From Crambe crambe (Eukaryota; Porifera; Demospongiae; Poecilosclerida; Crambeidae): a stretch of 64,000 nucleotides of DNA. Under the pieces are notes generated by a model that did not search any database, had not been told where the DNA came from, and saw only the letters and a program-made list of their open reading frames with translations. The stretch spans positions 4,916,404 through 4,980,403 of the forward strand of contig OZ004597.1 of NCBI GenBank assembly GCA_963924555.1, read 5' to 3'. The translations under genes and the position numbers were made by a program. Below are positions 53,001 to 62,271 of this stretch, piece after piece (position 1 is the first letter of the stretch; each line of letters begins with the position of its first letter).

Positions 53001-54532
53001 ACATAAATAGGCTGAAGCCCTGGAATGCCCCCGACGCCTCTATCCTCAGAGTGGTTGTTGCTGATGAGGAGGCGGAGGTGGAGGAAATGAAAGAGCCTGA
53101 TTGGAAATCTCTCCTTGAGCCTCCACAGCGTGCAGACATTGAGCAGATTCTCATAGACTACAAGAACCAAACTGATGGTACCCTAGGTGAGGGAGTAGGC
53201 TTGAGTCATGCCATCAACACAGAGGGACATGACCCTAGCTGGACCCCCCCACACAGAATAGTCCCTGCATGGAGGGAACCCCTGAAAGAGGAAGTAAAGT
53301 CCTGGCTAGAAAAAGGAATCATTAGGCCATCCAATAGCCCATGGTCCTCCCCAGTTGTTCCTGTTCGGAAACCAGATGGCTCCCTACGACTCTGTATTGA
53401 TTACAGGAACTTGAATAAAATTACAACCCCAGACCCATTCCCAATCCCCAGAATTGATGACCTCATAGATGAGCTGAACAGTGCCAAATATCTGACAAAA
53501 ATAGACTTGAATAAGGGATTCCTGCAAATTCCCGTGAATGAAAATGACCAGCCTAAGACAGCCTTTCAGACCCCGTGGGGAAAATTTGAGTTTACTCGAA
53601 TGCCATTTGGGCTCATGAATGCCCCGGCAACCTTCCAACGGTCCATGAACCATGTCCTGCAAGGCCTAGAACAGTTCTCAACTTGCTATATTGATGACAT
53701 TGTGGTGCATAGCTCAGATTGGGGAGATCACATCAAACAGGTTAGGGAGGTACTTGATCGACTGAAAGCATTTGGCTTGACAGCAAACCCCAAGAAATGT
53801 GTGTGGGGTGTGGCAGAAATTGAATATTTGGGACATAGAGTGGGGAAGGGCAAAGTTAGCGTACCTGAAATAAGGGTGAGGGCCCTCAGGGATTTTAGGA
53901 AGCCTGTTACAAAGAAAGAGCTTAAGTCCTATCTAGGCATGCTTGGGTATTATAGACGATATATCCCTGGGTTCTCCTCCATCGCCCTGCCCCTTACTGA
54001 AGTCACTCATCTCAAATCTCCAAACAAGCTATCTTGGACTGAACCGATGGAGGGTGCCTTCAATACACTCAAGGACACCCTCTGCAAGCATTCCCAACTC
54101 ACCATTCCCTCACCACAAGACAGTTTTGTCCTGGCTACTGATGCCTCGGGACAGGGGATTGGTGCGGTCCTCAGCGTCACTCGTTCTGGAGTGGACCTCC
54201 CAGTGGCTTACTTCAGCCGGAAGCTCACGAGCGCTGAACGCAACTATGCCATCACGGAACTAGAGTGTCTGGCACTCATCAAGGCCATTGAGCACTTTGG
54301 TCACTACCTGGTTGGGAAGCACTTCATCGTGAGAACGGACCACAAGGCTCTGGAAGCACTTCAATCATCCAAACGCCTCACTGGACGACTCGCTCGTTGG
54401 GCCCTGTCATTGCAACACTTTCACTACACTGTCCAGTACAAGGCAGGAAAGCATCACCAGAATGCGGATGGGCTATCAAGACAGGCTTGGGAGTTGGTGG
54501 ACACGGACCTCAACGAGGACGTCGGACTTTGA
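50063..54532 (+). CDS. Gag-Pol polyprotein with order Gag-PR-INT-RT-RNase H
   Basis: About 1489 residues from ATG 50063; the frame is open further upstream without ATG, and ATG 50165 is an alternative. In order: a Glu/Gln-rich coil, a gag capsid region (about 110-290), a CCHC zinc knuckle at about 344 (CFGCGAKGHKRAEC), an aspartic protease with DSGA at about 389, and an acidic linker. The integrase zinc finger is at about 645-690 (H..H..CSQCTSC), and the DDE core has Asp near 718, Asp near 777 (TDQGSVF) and Glu near 813 (NGCLERWH). A GPY-type C-terminal module (RWDGPYEV, about 950) follows. Then come reverse transcriptase with YIDDIV near 1209 and RNase H with TDAS near 1359. All catalytic residues are present, so it could be active. 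No frameshift separates gag and pol. Confidence 0.9.
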   Translation: MERTLRPQTGSRHRNTTETEATPPTTAECTAEEEMSTAMEAFLEAQTRFLRQQQQFAEEEEARKKEIHQAQLHELEERSKLLKLQEEQSEEAKAQREENEKKKQKMKQADRLEKWHDGDQADAYLAKFETVMTECEIPEEQWRGRLVNCLTGKALSAYRSVAQIGVGDDDGYNDTKEKLLEAMGFGIEQTRRKFWNTNRRFTDTPPMDILRQLDSCYSRITRDCSTLADLRQEILIGRLLSLYPSDIADYVYVRNPTNAHQAAHYLQNYLDSHPWRKRNLDSSRQKEVSGFGGGVGHGGGDPGSSSREISRKHRGKEHGPERDEGKGKEERSYKKDASEKIPVCFGCGAKGHKRAECPNKVASVKKEGRPKCRTLQGRVGTNPCTMTLDSGADHTVVRADLIAEADYTGRSSRVGDYYGCWRDVPTAIVWIAIGKEYMFKHEVLVVPQDCPHEVLLGNDLEIFDELYQLAQVQGNPDPQVKAVTRAKAKKQKEEEKLNQVLDARDGAQPSVIDPTPPNETPLDPNHREETIDPDREDAVEREVSEPTEVDGGEHFEDDAKLDGLGDNSEKGGDIPILDMAGGEEERTRLIEEQSQDVSLKELREWAKKGEKGYSVEDGLLVHTLTTPAEQVHKRIVVPSSRRSELLKLAHSSMLGRHFSHGKTIALLNRKFTWPRMSVDVKNLCSQCTSCQKAGRAGVGKAPLQPLPVLDVPFTKLAFDLVGPLPRTKSGYRYLLTSICLASKYPEAIPLKRVDVDSVAEGLCEVFSRTGIPAHILTDQGSVFTSKLMKQLCQILDIKHVKLSPYHPESNGCLERWHATLKATLRKYPKRYSDWDRLIKYILFACRAAPHANTGYSPFELVFGKQLRGPLDVVHEGWMGGDLSQSSAVEWIEKLKDTLALTWEVAVEKEQKAKDKMASRSEHKAKARHFSKGDQVLIRVVDPGGKLGDRWDGPYEVESKVADVTYRLAVPHKRRKCMTAHINRLKPWNAPDASILRVVVADEEAEVEEMKEPDWKSLLEPPQRADIEQILIDYKNQTDGTLGEGVGLSHAINTEGHDPSWTPPHRIVPAWREPLKEEVKSWLEKGIIRPSNSPWSSPVVPVRKPDGSLRLCIDYRNLNKITTPDPFPIPRIDDLIDELNSAKYLTKIDLNKGFLQIPVNENDQPKTAFQTPWGKFEFTRMPFGLMNAPATFQRSMNHVLQGLEQFSTCYIDDIVVHSSDWGDHIKQVREVLDRLKAFGLTANPKKCVWGVAEIEYLGHRVGKGKVSVPEIRVRALRDFRKPVTKKELKSYLGMLGYYRRYIPGFSSIALPLTEVTHLKSPNKLSWTEPMEGAFNTLKDTLCKHSQLTIPSPQDSFVLATDASGQGIGAVLSVTRSGVDLPVAYFSRKLTSAERNYAITELECLALIKAIEHFGHYLVGKHFIVRTDHKALEALQSSKRLTGRLARWALSLQHFHYTVQYKAGKHHQNADGLSRQAWELVDTDLNEDVGL

Positions 54533-54544
54533 AGGAGGGGGAGA
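54533..54544 (+). other. Polypurine tract
   Basis: AGGAGGGGGAGA lies between the stop codon and the 3' LTR, the expected plus-strand primer. Confidence 0.75.
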
Positions 54545-55010
54545 TGTGGAGGGACAGCCTCACATGAACCTCCTGTGTGTATGTGTGTGCGTGTATGTGT
54601 TTGTTCATCATTATTCTGTTCTGTGTCTGTCATCCTTTATTCATTATCACTTGTATGTGTGTATATGTGTGTTTATCGTTATTCTAAGTATTATTGTTCT
54701 GTCCTTTATTCATTGTCACATGTATGTGTTTAGCCTATTCTTTTTGTCACCCTTCCAGTGTGTGTTCTAGAAGTTTCTGTGTTAGAGTGTGAATGTTACT
54801 ATGTTTAGCCATCTGTGGACTTAGTATAAAAGGAACAGTTTGTGTCAGTTGTGTGTCCTCTGTTTTAGCCTTGTATTTATCTGTAAGAAGACTTTTTACC
54901 TACACTCGCAGTGTAAAATCTGTAGCTGTAGCTAGCTAAGGCAGGACCTGGTGGCAGCATACCGATCTTACTGGTGGCAGAGTGACAGACCCCTCACTCA
55001 TCCCATCACA
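54545..55010 (+). repeat. 3' LTR
   Basis: 466 bp, identical to the 5' LTR except for one transition that I can see (54904). Confidence 0.9.
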
Positions 55011-55015
55011 ATAAG

Positions 55016-55754
55016 GAAAGTTTATGGGCTGTTTGGCTTGACATGTGATGGAATAGTGAATATTACCAGTAGCTGTGCACAGTCATAACTGTGATTGTGT
55101 GAATCTTCGGGAAAATCATATTCCCAATGCAGTGAATACCAAAAGTAGTTGATGAATCCTTTGAGTATTGAATCACGTATATTTATGATTACTGTGAGTT
55201 GAAAGAAGAGGAACCATTGTGGTAATAATTCCAGCTTATTTGAGATACTGATGTTTATCTTCTGCTGTGTAATTCCCAACTGCAAGTTACTCTTGCTGAC
55301 ATGTATTTCATCTTAAAATGGTCCCCAGTGTATTCATTGTTCAGTGTTTCTCCCTATACTGTACTGAACATTACAAGTATGCTTCAAAGATCTCATCCCC
55401 AAGTAGCTATGTTACACCGGTCCCCATTCTCAGTGCCTTATCACATATTCTGATAAAAACTCATCAAGAACATGACAGTGGGGGGTGTAAAGGAGTCAAA
55501 AACATTAATTCTGCTGCCTGTATAGTGGTCAGGCTTCCCTGTTCCTATAATCGAAATACCTTGATAAGGATACTATTATTTGCAGGTACAAAAATTTAAC
55601 AGTATATTTGGTAGGTATTAATTTTCTAGTTTGCTCAAAGACACAGCCTTACAGTGTCAAGGTAACTACTATATATGGTAGGTTGAAACTTAGAGAGTAA
55701 AAATCCAACTGTTAATGATAATTTGGTAAATATTATACAACAATGATGAACACC
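55016..55754. other. Spacer between the retrotransposon and the duplicated gene end
   Basis: No gene seen. Short open frames here show no recognisable similarity. Confidence 0.45.
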
Positions 55755-56045
55755 ATGTCGATTAAGTCTCCAGTAAAGGTTCACGTAATTCTATCACAGT
55801 GCTAAACACTATTGTAATCAGTGTATAGACCAGTGCTCTCTTCTTGTCCTCAGTTATAATAGCAACACCAGCCGACACGTGGCAGGGTGTCCCCCTATTA
55901 TGAGGTGATGTGAGTCATGTAAACAGGAAGCTGGTATCTAGTTATGTAATGAACTTGATGGACATTGGCAGTAGCTAATTATAATATAATTTTGATCAAA
56001 GGAATACACTCTCTATAGTAAGTGAATGATGCTCACTACTAGTGA
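55755..56045 (-). pseudogene. Internally deleted 3' remnant of a third beta-helix paralogue plus its flank
   Basis: 55760-55795 matches the stop-proximal end of the paralogues. It then jumps to the sequence equivalent to 45431-45512 (ending GCAACAC-AGC), and then to 3' flank equivalent to 44975-45180 (GTGGCAGGGTGTCCCCCTATTA.., TGATGGACATTRGCAGTA, TTTTGATCAAA), quoted in pieces. This records an extra duplication later gutted by deletion. Confidence 0.7.
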
Positions 56046-56060
56046 ATTACAAGCTCACAG

Positions 56061-59000
56061 TTAAGTCTCTAGTAGAGGTTCACGCAGTTCTATAAATGTC
56101 TTTGATACAGGTTTTGGTGGATTTGTAGGTTCGTTAACAGGTACTGGTGCTTCATTTTCTGCTATATTCTTAGGTTTCTGCAGAAAATTAGACAATTTAG
56201 CTTTCATCTTCAGCCATGGTGTGGTTTTGGCAATGTAGAGAAGGTGGAACTGATAGAGAATAGTGCCTATCACAGTGCTAAACACTATTGCAATCAGTGT
56301 ATAGACAAGTGCTCTCTTCTTGTCCTCAGTTATGATAGCAATACTAGCTGACAACACTATGAGATTCAAATATACAGAGCCTTCGATAACGTTCATGTAG
56401 AGCTTTCTGTAGATCCTTCCAATGTACCAAGGGATCAGTCCTATTGCAGTGAATGTGACAATGATGGCTAGAAGGCTGTTATTAGTGCCTCCAAGGGAAT
56501 TGAACGAGAACACGACATAGAGAGCACAGCGAACCAGCAAGAGGAACCCAGTCCAGTAACGAGTGTTTCTCCTGTAAGGGGCATAGTAGGAATCCAGTAG
56601 TGGCTTGATCCTCCTCAAGAAGAAGTAGCATTTTCTGTGCGACACTCGATAAAGACAAGGACCTATCAAGAGAAGGACGGTGTAGGGAACGAAAAGCAGG
56701 ACAAGTATGAACAAAGTGATCACCGACAGAGCGAGATGTTTGGACTGTAAGTAGGGGACGTTGGCATCCTTCAACCACACAGGGACATCTTTGTACCCTC
56801 GAGGGTAATCCAACTTGACATAAGAGAACGTTTCAATGATGATCTTGAGGATTTTCGCATAGGACATGAGGATGAGAGTAGCTAGGACTGCAATCGGGTT
56901 CCTTCCTATCCACTTAGATATGGTGATTGAATATCTGCTGCTGAAGACGATCAATCCGATTAAGATCCACACGTAGAGAGGAAAGGCAAACTGAAGCCAA
57001 GTTTGAGTGTATGCATCGAGTCCAGGAATGAAACAGGTCTGGAATCCAAGGTCAAGGTTCAACCAGGCTATAAAGACTGTCAAGACATTGATCTCATTAG
57101 ATGGGGAAAATATTATTTTATTAGCCTGTATGAAGTTAGCATAGAGTATGAAACTGTTGATGAATCCAGTGGCTACTGTCAGTCTCAGACAAGACAAGAA
57201 GACAACTAGAGCTATGCCAGCTAATGCAAATGGTATGAGTATAGCTAGATAGTAATGAGTACAGACATCACATCGTGAACCTCCAAGCAAGAGACTGTAG
57301 TTCGTGGCACATGCTCCACACAGCACACCAGTACGATTATGGTCACACTGTATATCCAGGTTGTCAAGAGTGATAGCAATAGTTTTAGTGGTGCAGTAAT
57401 CTGTTGGACAGATACGATACAATATCAAACCCTCATAGGAATAATTCTTATATAAAGGTTCCATCCAAAACTGGTAGCCAGCTTGTCTTGTTATTGCTAT
57501 CTCTTCACCTATTGTGCAGTTAGCACCATATTCCTGTAGTCTCTCCTCGCACACACATTGATCACCTTCTAGAGTGAATGCACCAGGACAGGGTAGAAGT
57601 GTCACATTGATGACCATTCTAGCTGTGCCAATATCACGACATGGTCCATCAGGATAGAGTATCAAGTTCACGTGACTCTCTTCAGAATAGATGCTATAGG
57701 TTAGATCTGAGCAATGTTGTGGTAATATTTGCTGACTTTGACGATTGTCTTTCAGTCTTGCATTTTGACTGGTTACAGCTGTTACTGTTGTTGGAGTGAT
57801 GCTGTCATTCTGACCTAATGCTAGCACAGACAAAGAGAACTCTCGACCTCTGAGGGTAGTCACCTCTTCAGTATTATCATATTGGAGTGTCTGGTCACTG
57901 TCACAGAAGCAGAGCTGATATGGCTGAGATGCCACTGCTTTCGTCATAGTGTCATCACCTTTGGGGAATTTGTGTATAGTTTCTTGGAATAAATATCCTA
58001 TGACTTGATATGATACCAACTCTTCATTTTCAGATTTTGTATAGTATCTGCATCTGTCCAGTAGCCCACCATAAATCAAAGTACCATCTTTTCCAGCCGT
58101 ATTGTTATATGAATAAATGTTCAGCTGTATAATGGCATGATATAAACTTTTAATATCAAATTTTAGAAAGCAATATGGTAAAGTTTTGTATTGTTTGATG
58201 GTCCCATGGGGATATTTTCTGAATTTACATTGATTTGCTGTGACTGCATCATTGTGATAAATTGCACTTCCATAGTCAGTGGCAGTGTTGTATGATGTGT
58301 AGAGTGTCATATTGGGTACTAACACCAGTGAAGTTACTTCTAATTTCATAGCACCTCCATTTTTTGCTGAATTGAATGAAAAAATCACAGTACCTTCCAT
58401 TGTTATCTTTGTTCCAAATGCATACAGTGCACCTCCATCAGATTCTCCAATAGCTGTGTTGTTGGTGAATATGGTCATTCCAATAAATGATATTGTTCCA
58501 TCATTTGATCTAACGGCACCACCTTCATGACCACTATTGTTGTGAAATACAGTGTAACCTCTGAATGACAAGGAAGAAAAATCATTCAAAATTACTCCAT
58601 TTGAACGAGTGTGGTAAATACTTGTATTTCCATTGAATACTACATTGCTATGATATGTGATACTTAGTGCCCTTTCACAGTCTGAAAATACATTTGTTCC
58701 ATTGAATTCAGCAGAGCTTGAATACATTGAAATACCAATGGTACCACCTATGATCGTTATGTTTTTAATAGTGATGCACTGCACTCTTATCATCTGTAGC
58801 GCAATAAGAGTATCTCTGAAACTTACAGATATTAGCATTTTTTCATCCCTTGATGTGCAATATTTGCTATTGCTGTTTCCTTTGCAATAGCGACAGTTGT
58901 TCTCAGCATCATGTGTTTGCATTGAATTTGCCATATATATCCCCATACTGCTGTTCTTAAACTCTATGCCATTTCCTTTCATTTGAACGTGAAAGCAGTA

Positions 59001-59888
59001 CAAGATTATCGTTCCTATGTATGCTTTATTATTGTGAAAAAGTGCAACTCCAGATATAGCTAGCCATCCAATGTTGATGCTTACAATTCCTCCAGTTTGA
59101 AATCTGAAACATTCATTATTTTCAAAGAAATTTCTCCCTGTGATATTTAGCGTGCACTTCGTACAGTATATAGCTCCCCCTGCATTGAAATTCGATCTTC
59201 CTTTGCTACAAAAGTTTTGTGAGAAATTGTTCATCATGCTCCCCTTTAAGATTACGGAGCTTTCTGATGCATAAATAGCACCTCCTGTTCTTGCTCCATT
59301 TCTTGTGAAATTATTTCCTACGATAATCAAGTTAGTTTGAGAATTTGCAAAGATTGCTCCTCCATCTAGGTTGTTTATGTTATCTTTAAAGAGGCAGTCA
59401 GTGATTGTAATATTGGAATCGTGGGAAAATAGTGCTGATGAACCACTGGGTTTGCCACTTAGAAAAACTGACTTGGAAATGTAAATATCATCACAATGGT
59501 CAAATATCAAGGCTGATTCATACTTAGCATTTCTTTCAAATGTCAATGTTTCGATATTTATATTGGTGGCATTGAAGAAAGAGATGTATTCTCTATACTT
59601 GATGCTTATGCTGGAATCATTTTCAGTTCCTGTTAGTGATAAATTGGAGATATGAGTTAGTTCCAATGGAATGTGTAGGCTGTGATTGCCTTCCAGAAAG
59701 ACAAATGTTGCTCCAGTAGTGAAATATCTGTCTACTTGCTGCGTGTACTGTTCCAAAGTAAGGCAAGGTTGACTGGGACAGACTTGAGGTGATGAACTAT
59801 ATGGTGTTATGTAGTGAATATCTTGTGTTGAAGCACTTGACACTACTAACACATGGAACAGCACAAGAAGAGTTGCTAGTGACAGCAT
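56061..59888 (-). CDS. Beta-helix ectodomain fused to about ten membrane segments, copy 2
   Basis: A single-exon ORF of about 1275 residues from ATG 59888 (MLSLATLL), equivalent to the start of copy 1; an in-frame ATG at 59945 would add 19 residues with no signal-peptide character. Same layout as copy 1: signal peptide, beta-helix with GGAI turns, cysteine-rich neck ending CDVC, about ten hydrophobic segments, and a Pro-rich tail ending PLLET. The two proteins are almost identical except in a few patches: around RDTLIALQMIRVQCITIKNI in the beta-helix, and the region after NQCKFRK. Both patches are ectodomain, suggesting diversification or patchy conversion there. Ligand and function are unknown. 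Confidence 0.75.
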   Translation of the reverse strand: MLSLATLLVLFHVLVVSSASTQDIHYITPYSSSPQVCPSQPCLTLEQYTQQVDRYFTTGATFVFLEGNHSLHIPLELTHISNLSLTGTENDSSISIKYREYISFFNATNINIETLTFERNAKYESALIFDHCDDIYISKSVFLSGKPSGSSALFSHDSNITITDCLFKDNINNLDGGAIFANSQTNLIIVGNNFTRNGARTGGAIYASESSVILKGSMMNNFSQNFCSKGRSNFNAGGAIYCTKCTLNITGRNFFENNECFRFQTGGIVSINIGWLAISGVALFHNNKAYIGTIILYCFHVQMKGNGIEFKNSSMGIYMANSMQTHDAENNCRYCKGNSNSKYCTSRDEKMLISVSFRDTLIALQMIRVQCITIKNITIIGGTIGISMYSSSAEFNGTNVFSDCERALSITYHSNVVFNGNTSIYHTRSNGVILNDFSSLSFRGYTVFHNNSGHEGGAVRSNDGTISFIGMTIFTNNTAIGESDGGALYAFGTKITMEGTVIFSFNSAKNGGAMKLEVTSLVLVPNMTLYTSYNTATDYGSAIYHNDAVTANQCKFRKYPHGTIKQYKTLPYCFLKFDIKSLYHAIIQLNIYSYNNTAGKDGTLIYGGLLDRCRYYTKSENEELVSYQVIGYLFQETIHKFPKGDDTMTKAVASQPYQLCFCDSDQTLQYDNTEEVTTLRGREFSLSVLALGQNDSITPTTVTAVTSQNARLKDNRQSQQILPQHCSDLTYSIYSEESHVNLILYPDGPCRDIGTARMVINVTLLPCPGAFTLEGDQCVCEERLQEYGANCTIGEEIAITRQAGYQFWMEPLYKNYSYEGLILYRICPTDYCTTKTIAITLDNLDIQCDHNRTGVLCGACATNYSLLLGGSRCDVCTHYYLAILIPFALAGIALVVFLSCLRLTVATGFINSFILYANFIQANKIIFSPSNEINVLTVFIAWLNLDLGFQTCFIPGLDAYTQTWLQFAFPLYVWILIGLIVFSSRYSITISKWIGRNPIAVLATLILMSYAKILKIIIETFSYVKLDYPRGYKDVPVWLKDANVPYLQSKHLALSVITLFILVLLFVPYTVLLLIGPCLYRVSHRKCYFFLRRIKPLLDSYYAPYRRNTRYWTGFLLLVRCALYVVFSFNSLGGTNNSLLAIIVTFTAIGLIPWYIGRIYRKLYMNVIEGSVYLNLIVLSASIAIITEDKKRALVYTLIAIVFSTVIGTILYQFHLLYIAKTTPWLKMKAKLSNFLQKPKNIAENEAPVPVNEPTNPPKPVSKTFIELREPLLET

Positions 59889-59924
59889 CTTTGAATGAAT
59901 GTATCTACTTCTGTTATTTTTATC

Positions 59925-60180
59925 TTTTATATACCTCTTGCTCATTGGTTTTTTCTCCTGAATTGTGGTGCTTTGTATGAATCCATGGATTAAGATAACG
60001 TAATCTATTGTTAACTGTAATATTTATACACCTCTTGATCACAGGCTTTTTCTCCTGAATTGTGGTGGTGTGTGTATGAATCTGTAGAATAACAGTCAGT
60101 GTTTTAATATTTATACACCTCTTTCTCACAGTTTCTCCTGAATTGTGGTGGTGTGTGTGAATCAGATATTGTTAACTGTC
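59925..60180. repeat. About three tandem copies of the ~90-bp upstream repeat
   Basis: TATACACCTCTTG(M)TCACA..TTTCTCCTGAATTGTGGTGG..TGTGTGAATC recurs at about 59930, 60025 and 60110, immediately upstream of the beta-helix gene. Related units flank copy 1 at 49090-49360. Confidence 0.75.
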
Positions 60181-60227
60181 AGTATTTTAATTCAATAGTA
60201 CAAAGCTACTATATAGTGTATACCTCT

Positions 60228-61728
60228 CCCGTGTTAAACATTGTGCGAGCTTATGCGGATTATTGCGATAAATCGCGTGCAAAATGACCGCGAAGACACG
60301 CCTGATAGCGCCGTATTATGCGTTATTTTGGCCCCTTTTCCCGCGGATTCACGTTAATGAAATCGCGCAAAAAACCATGCAACATAGGTGGATATAAATG
60401 CGCAAGTAAAAAATTATGCGTATTATTTTAATAACGCAAGATTATAAGCAAGGTGCACGTGATGCAATGTACACATGGCATCGACAGCTAATCTTGCTTT
60501 ATAATTAGGTACTTACTACTACTAGCTAACTATAGAGTTAGTTGTATATGGCTAGCTATAGCAGGGAGAAGGTGCTTCTCATACCCTGGCATGCAGTCTA
60601 GTACTGGCCTTTGTAGTGATGTGAGGCAGTCTGTTAGGCTTCTGATATACTTTGTGACAGGCTGTCTGATTATATGTTGGGCTTTGTGGTCATGTGACTG
60701 TAGGTTGGGCTTTGTAGTTGTGTGGCTGGCAGTCATATGTGGTCATGTGACTGGCAGTCTGATATTATGTGGCTTTGTAGTCGTGTACGTGTGGCTGGCA
60801 GTCTGATATATATGTTGGGCTTTGTGGTCATGTGACTGGCAGTCTGATATAATTATTATGTTGGGCTTTGTAGTCATGTGGCTGGCAGTCTGATATATAT
60901 AGTGGGCTTTGTGGTCATGTGACTGGCAGTCTGATATATATAGTGGGCTTTGTGGTCATGTGACTGGTAGTCTGATATTATGTAGTTGTGTGGCTGGCAG
61001 TCTGATATATATGTTGGGCTTTGTAGTCATGTGGCTGGCAGTCTGATATATGTTGGGTTTTGTGGTCATGTGACTGACAGTCAGATGTCGGGCTTTGTAG
61101 TTGTATGACTATTTCATACTTGAAGGTTTCAAAATGTGTTATGCTTTACTTCAATCAGTCCATATTTTTTGTCCACTATTCATTGATATTTGTTTATCCT
61201 TAATTTACAGTTATAGTCCCTGAAAGCTCTTGGATATTGAAACACGGATACTGAATATCAACTGATACAAGAAATATATACTAGAATCACTATTTCAAGT
61301 GTAGGTTTATTGTACCGCTACTCCAGCTAAGAATTAGCTACTCCTGTCAAGGTGTCTTCAGAATTAATCATACAAATGTTTCTCTGACAATCTTATGTAT
61401 CCAAATTTCATATAATTATCATTGAAAATAAACAAACAACAAAGCAATATGATGTATAATATTATAGAATGGCTAGCATCTTGGATTAGTGCTGCTGTAG
61501 TATGCCTGGGAAGGGGAAAAAATTACCAAGTTATATATAAATGCGCGCACCACGAAATAGCCAAATTCGCATGAAAAAAAAATAGTACGTTCGCGTGATA
61601 GCGCGGATGATTTCTCGTGATCCTTCGCCATCCGCTCGCGGATGAAGTTCGCGCGAATTGAAGTAAATTGACGTCAATGCGCGAACATCGCTAGATTACA
61701 CGGTTATTCGCGCAAAGTTTAACACGGG
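60228..61728. mobile_element. TIR-bounded non-autonomous DNA element
   Basis: Starts CCCGTGTTAAACATTGTGCG and ends with the complement of CCCGTGTTAAACTTTGCGCG. Both subterminal 200-bp zones are unusually rich in CG-containing words (CGCGG, GCGCGAA, ATCGCG). The right end abuts the LTR of the minus-strand retrotransposon, and I find no matching target duplication. The interior contains a minisatellite and no transposase. Confidence 0.6.
60650..61100. repeat. Minisatellite with 40-60 bp units
   Basis: Repeated GGGCTTTGTRGTCATGTG, then RCTGGCAGTCTGATATATAT, about ten imperfect units, inside the TIR-bounded element. Confidence 0.8.
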
Positions 61729-62271
61729 TGTGGGGGGATGAGCTGGAGGGTTTAAGCTCCGTCAGTTGCCGCCACGTAAGAGGGTTGCTGCCACCAGGAT
61801 TCTGTCTATGGCCCCAGCTAGTTTTACCCAGCGCAGGATCAGGAATAGATAAGTATTAAATTATTATTCACTTGAGTAAGACAAAAATCACTTAACAGAA
61901 TTGAGGTGGATACTTTTATACCCTTCACCTCGTCAAACTAAACATAGTAACACACACACTATAAATAGAACAGCCATGGAAGGTTCTGGAACCTGAGTTC
62001 GTCAACACATACAACATATTCATACACACATAAGACATTGATGAGAGGTGACACAATAATGATTAGAACATGCAGGAACAAGGATTAACACATACACAAG
62101 ATGATACAGAATTACACGAACATAAAGGGCATGTGGTGATTACAGAATTACGTACATACATAGATACATACATTCATTACACAGGGTGATACAAAATTAT
62201 ATACATACACATGTACATTCCCCTACATCGTACCGCCATGGGTCACCTCACGTGGAGGCTGTCCCTCCACA
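61729..62271 (-). repeat. 3' LTR of the second Gmr1-like element
   Basis: Read on the minus strand it starts TGTGGAGGGACAGCC and appears to end CATCCCCCCACA, about 543 bp. The exact end is uncertain because the second LTR and the target duplication are not in the window. Confidence 0.6.

Larger units (their letters stand above)
49531..55010 (+). mobile_element. Full-length Gmr1-like Ty3/gypsy LTR retrotransposon
   Basis: 5480 bp, flanked by the 5-bp duplication ATAAG (49526-49530, 55011-55015). LTRs of 466 bp begin TGTGGAGGG and end CATCACA. Reading the two LTRs against each other I see one difference (G at 49890, A at 54904), so insertion was recent. A putative primer site TGGTGGCAGCGG follows the 5' LTR, and a purine tract AGGAGGGGGAGA precedes the 3' LTR. 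One uninterrupted ORF encodes Gag-PR-INT-RT-RNase H. INT before RT is the copia-like order. Within Ty3/gypsy it is described for Gmr1-like elements, and RT/INT here are gypsy-type. It lies between two paralogous beta-helix genes. Confidence 0.9.

Noticed and set aside
60650-61100. Considered as a CRISPR-like array because of repeated units with variable spacing
   Set aside because: Units are imperfect, contiguous and variable in length in a eukaryotic context; this is a minisatellite.
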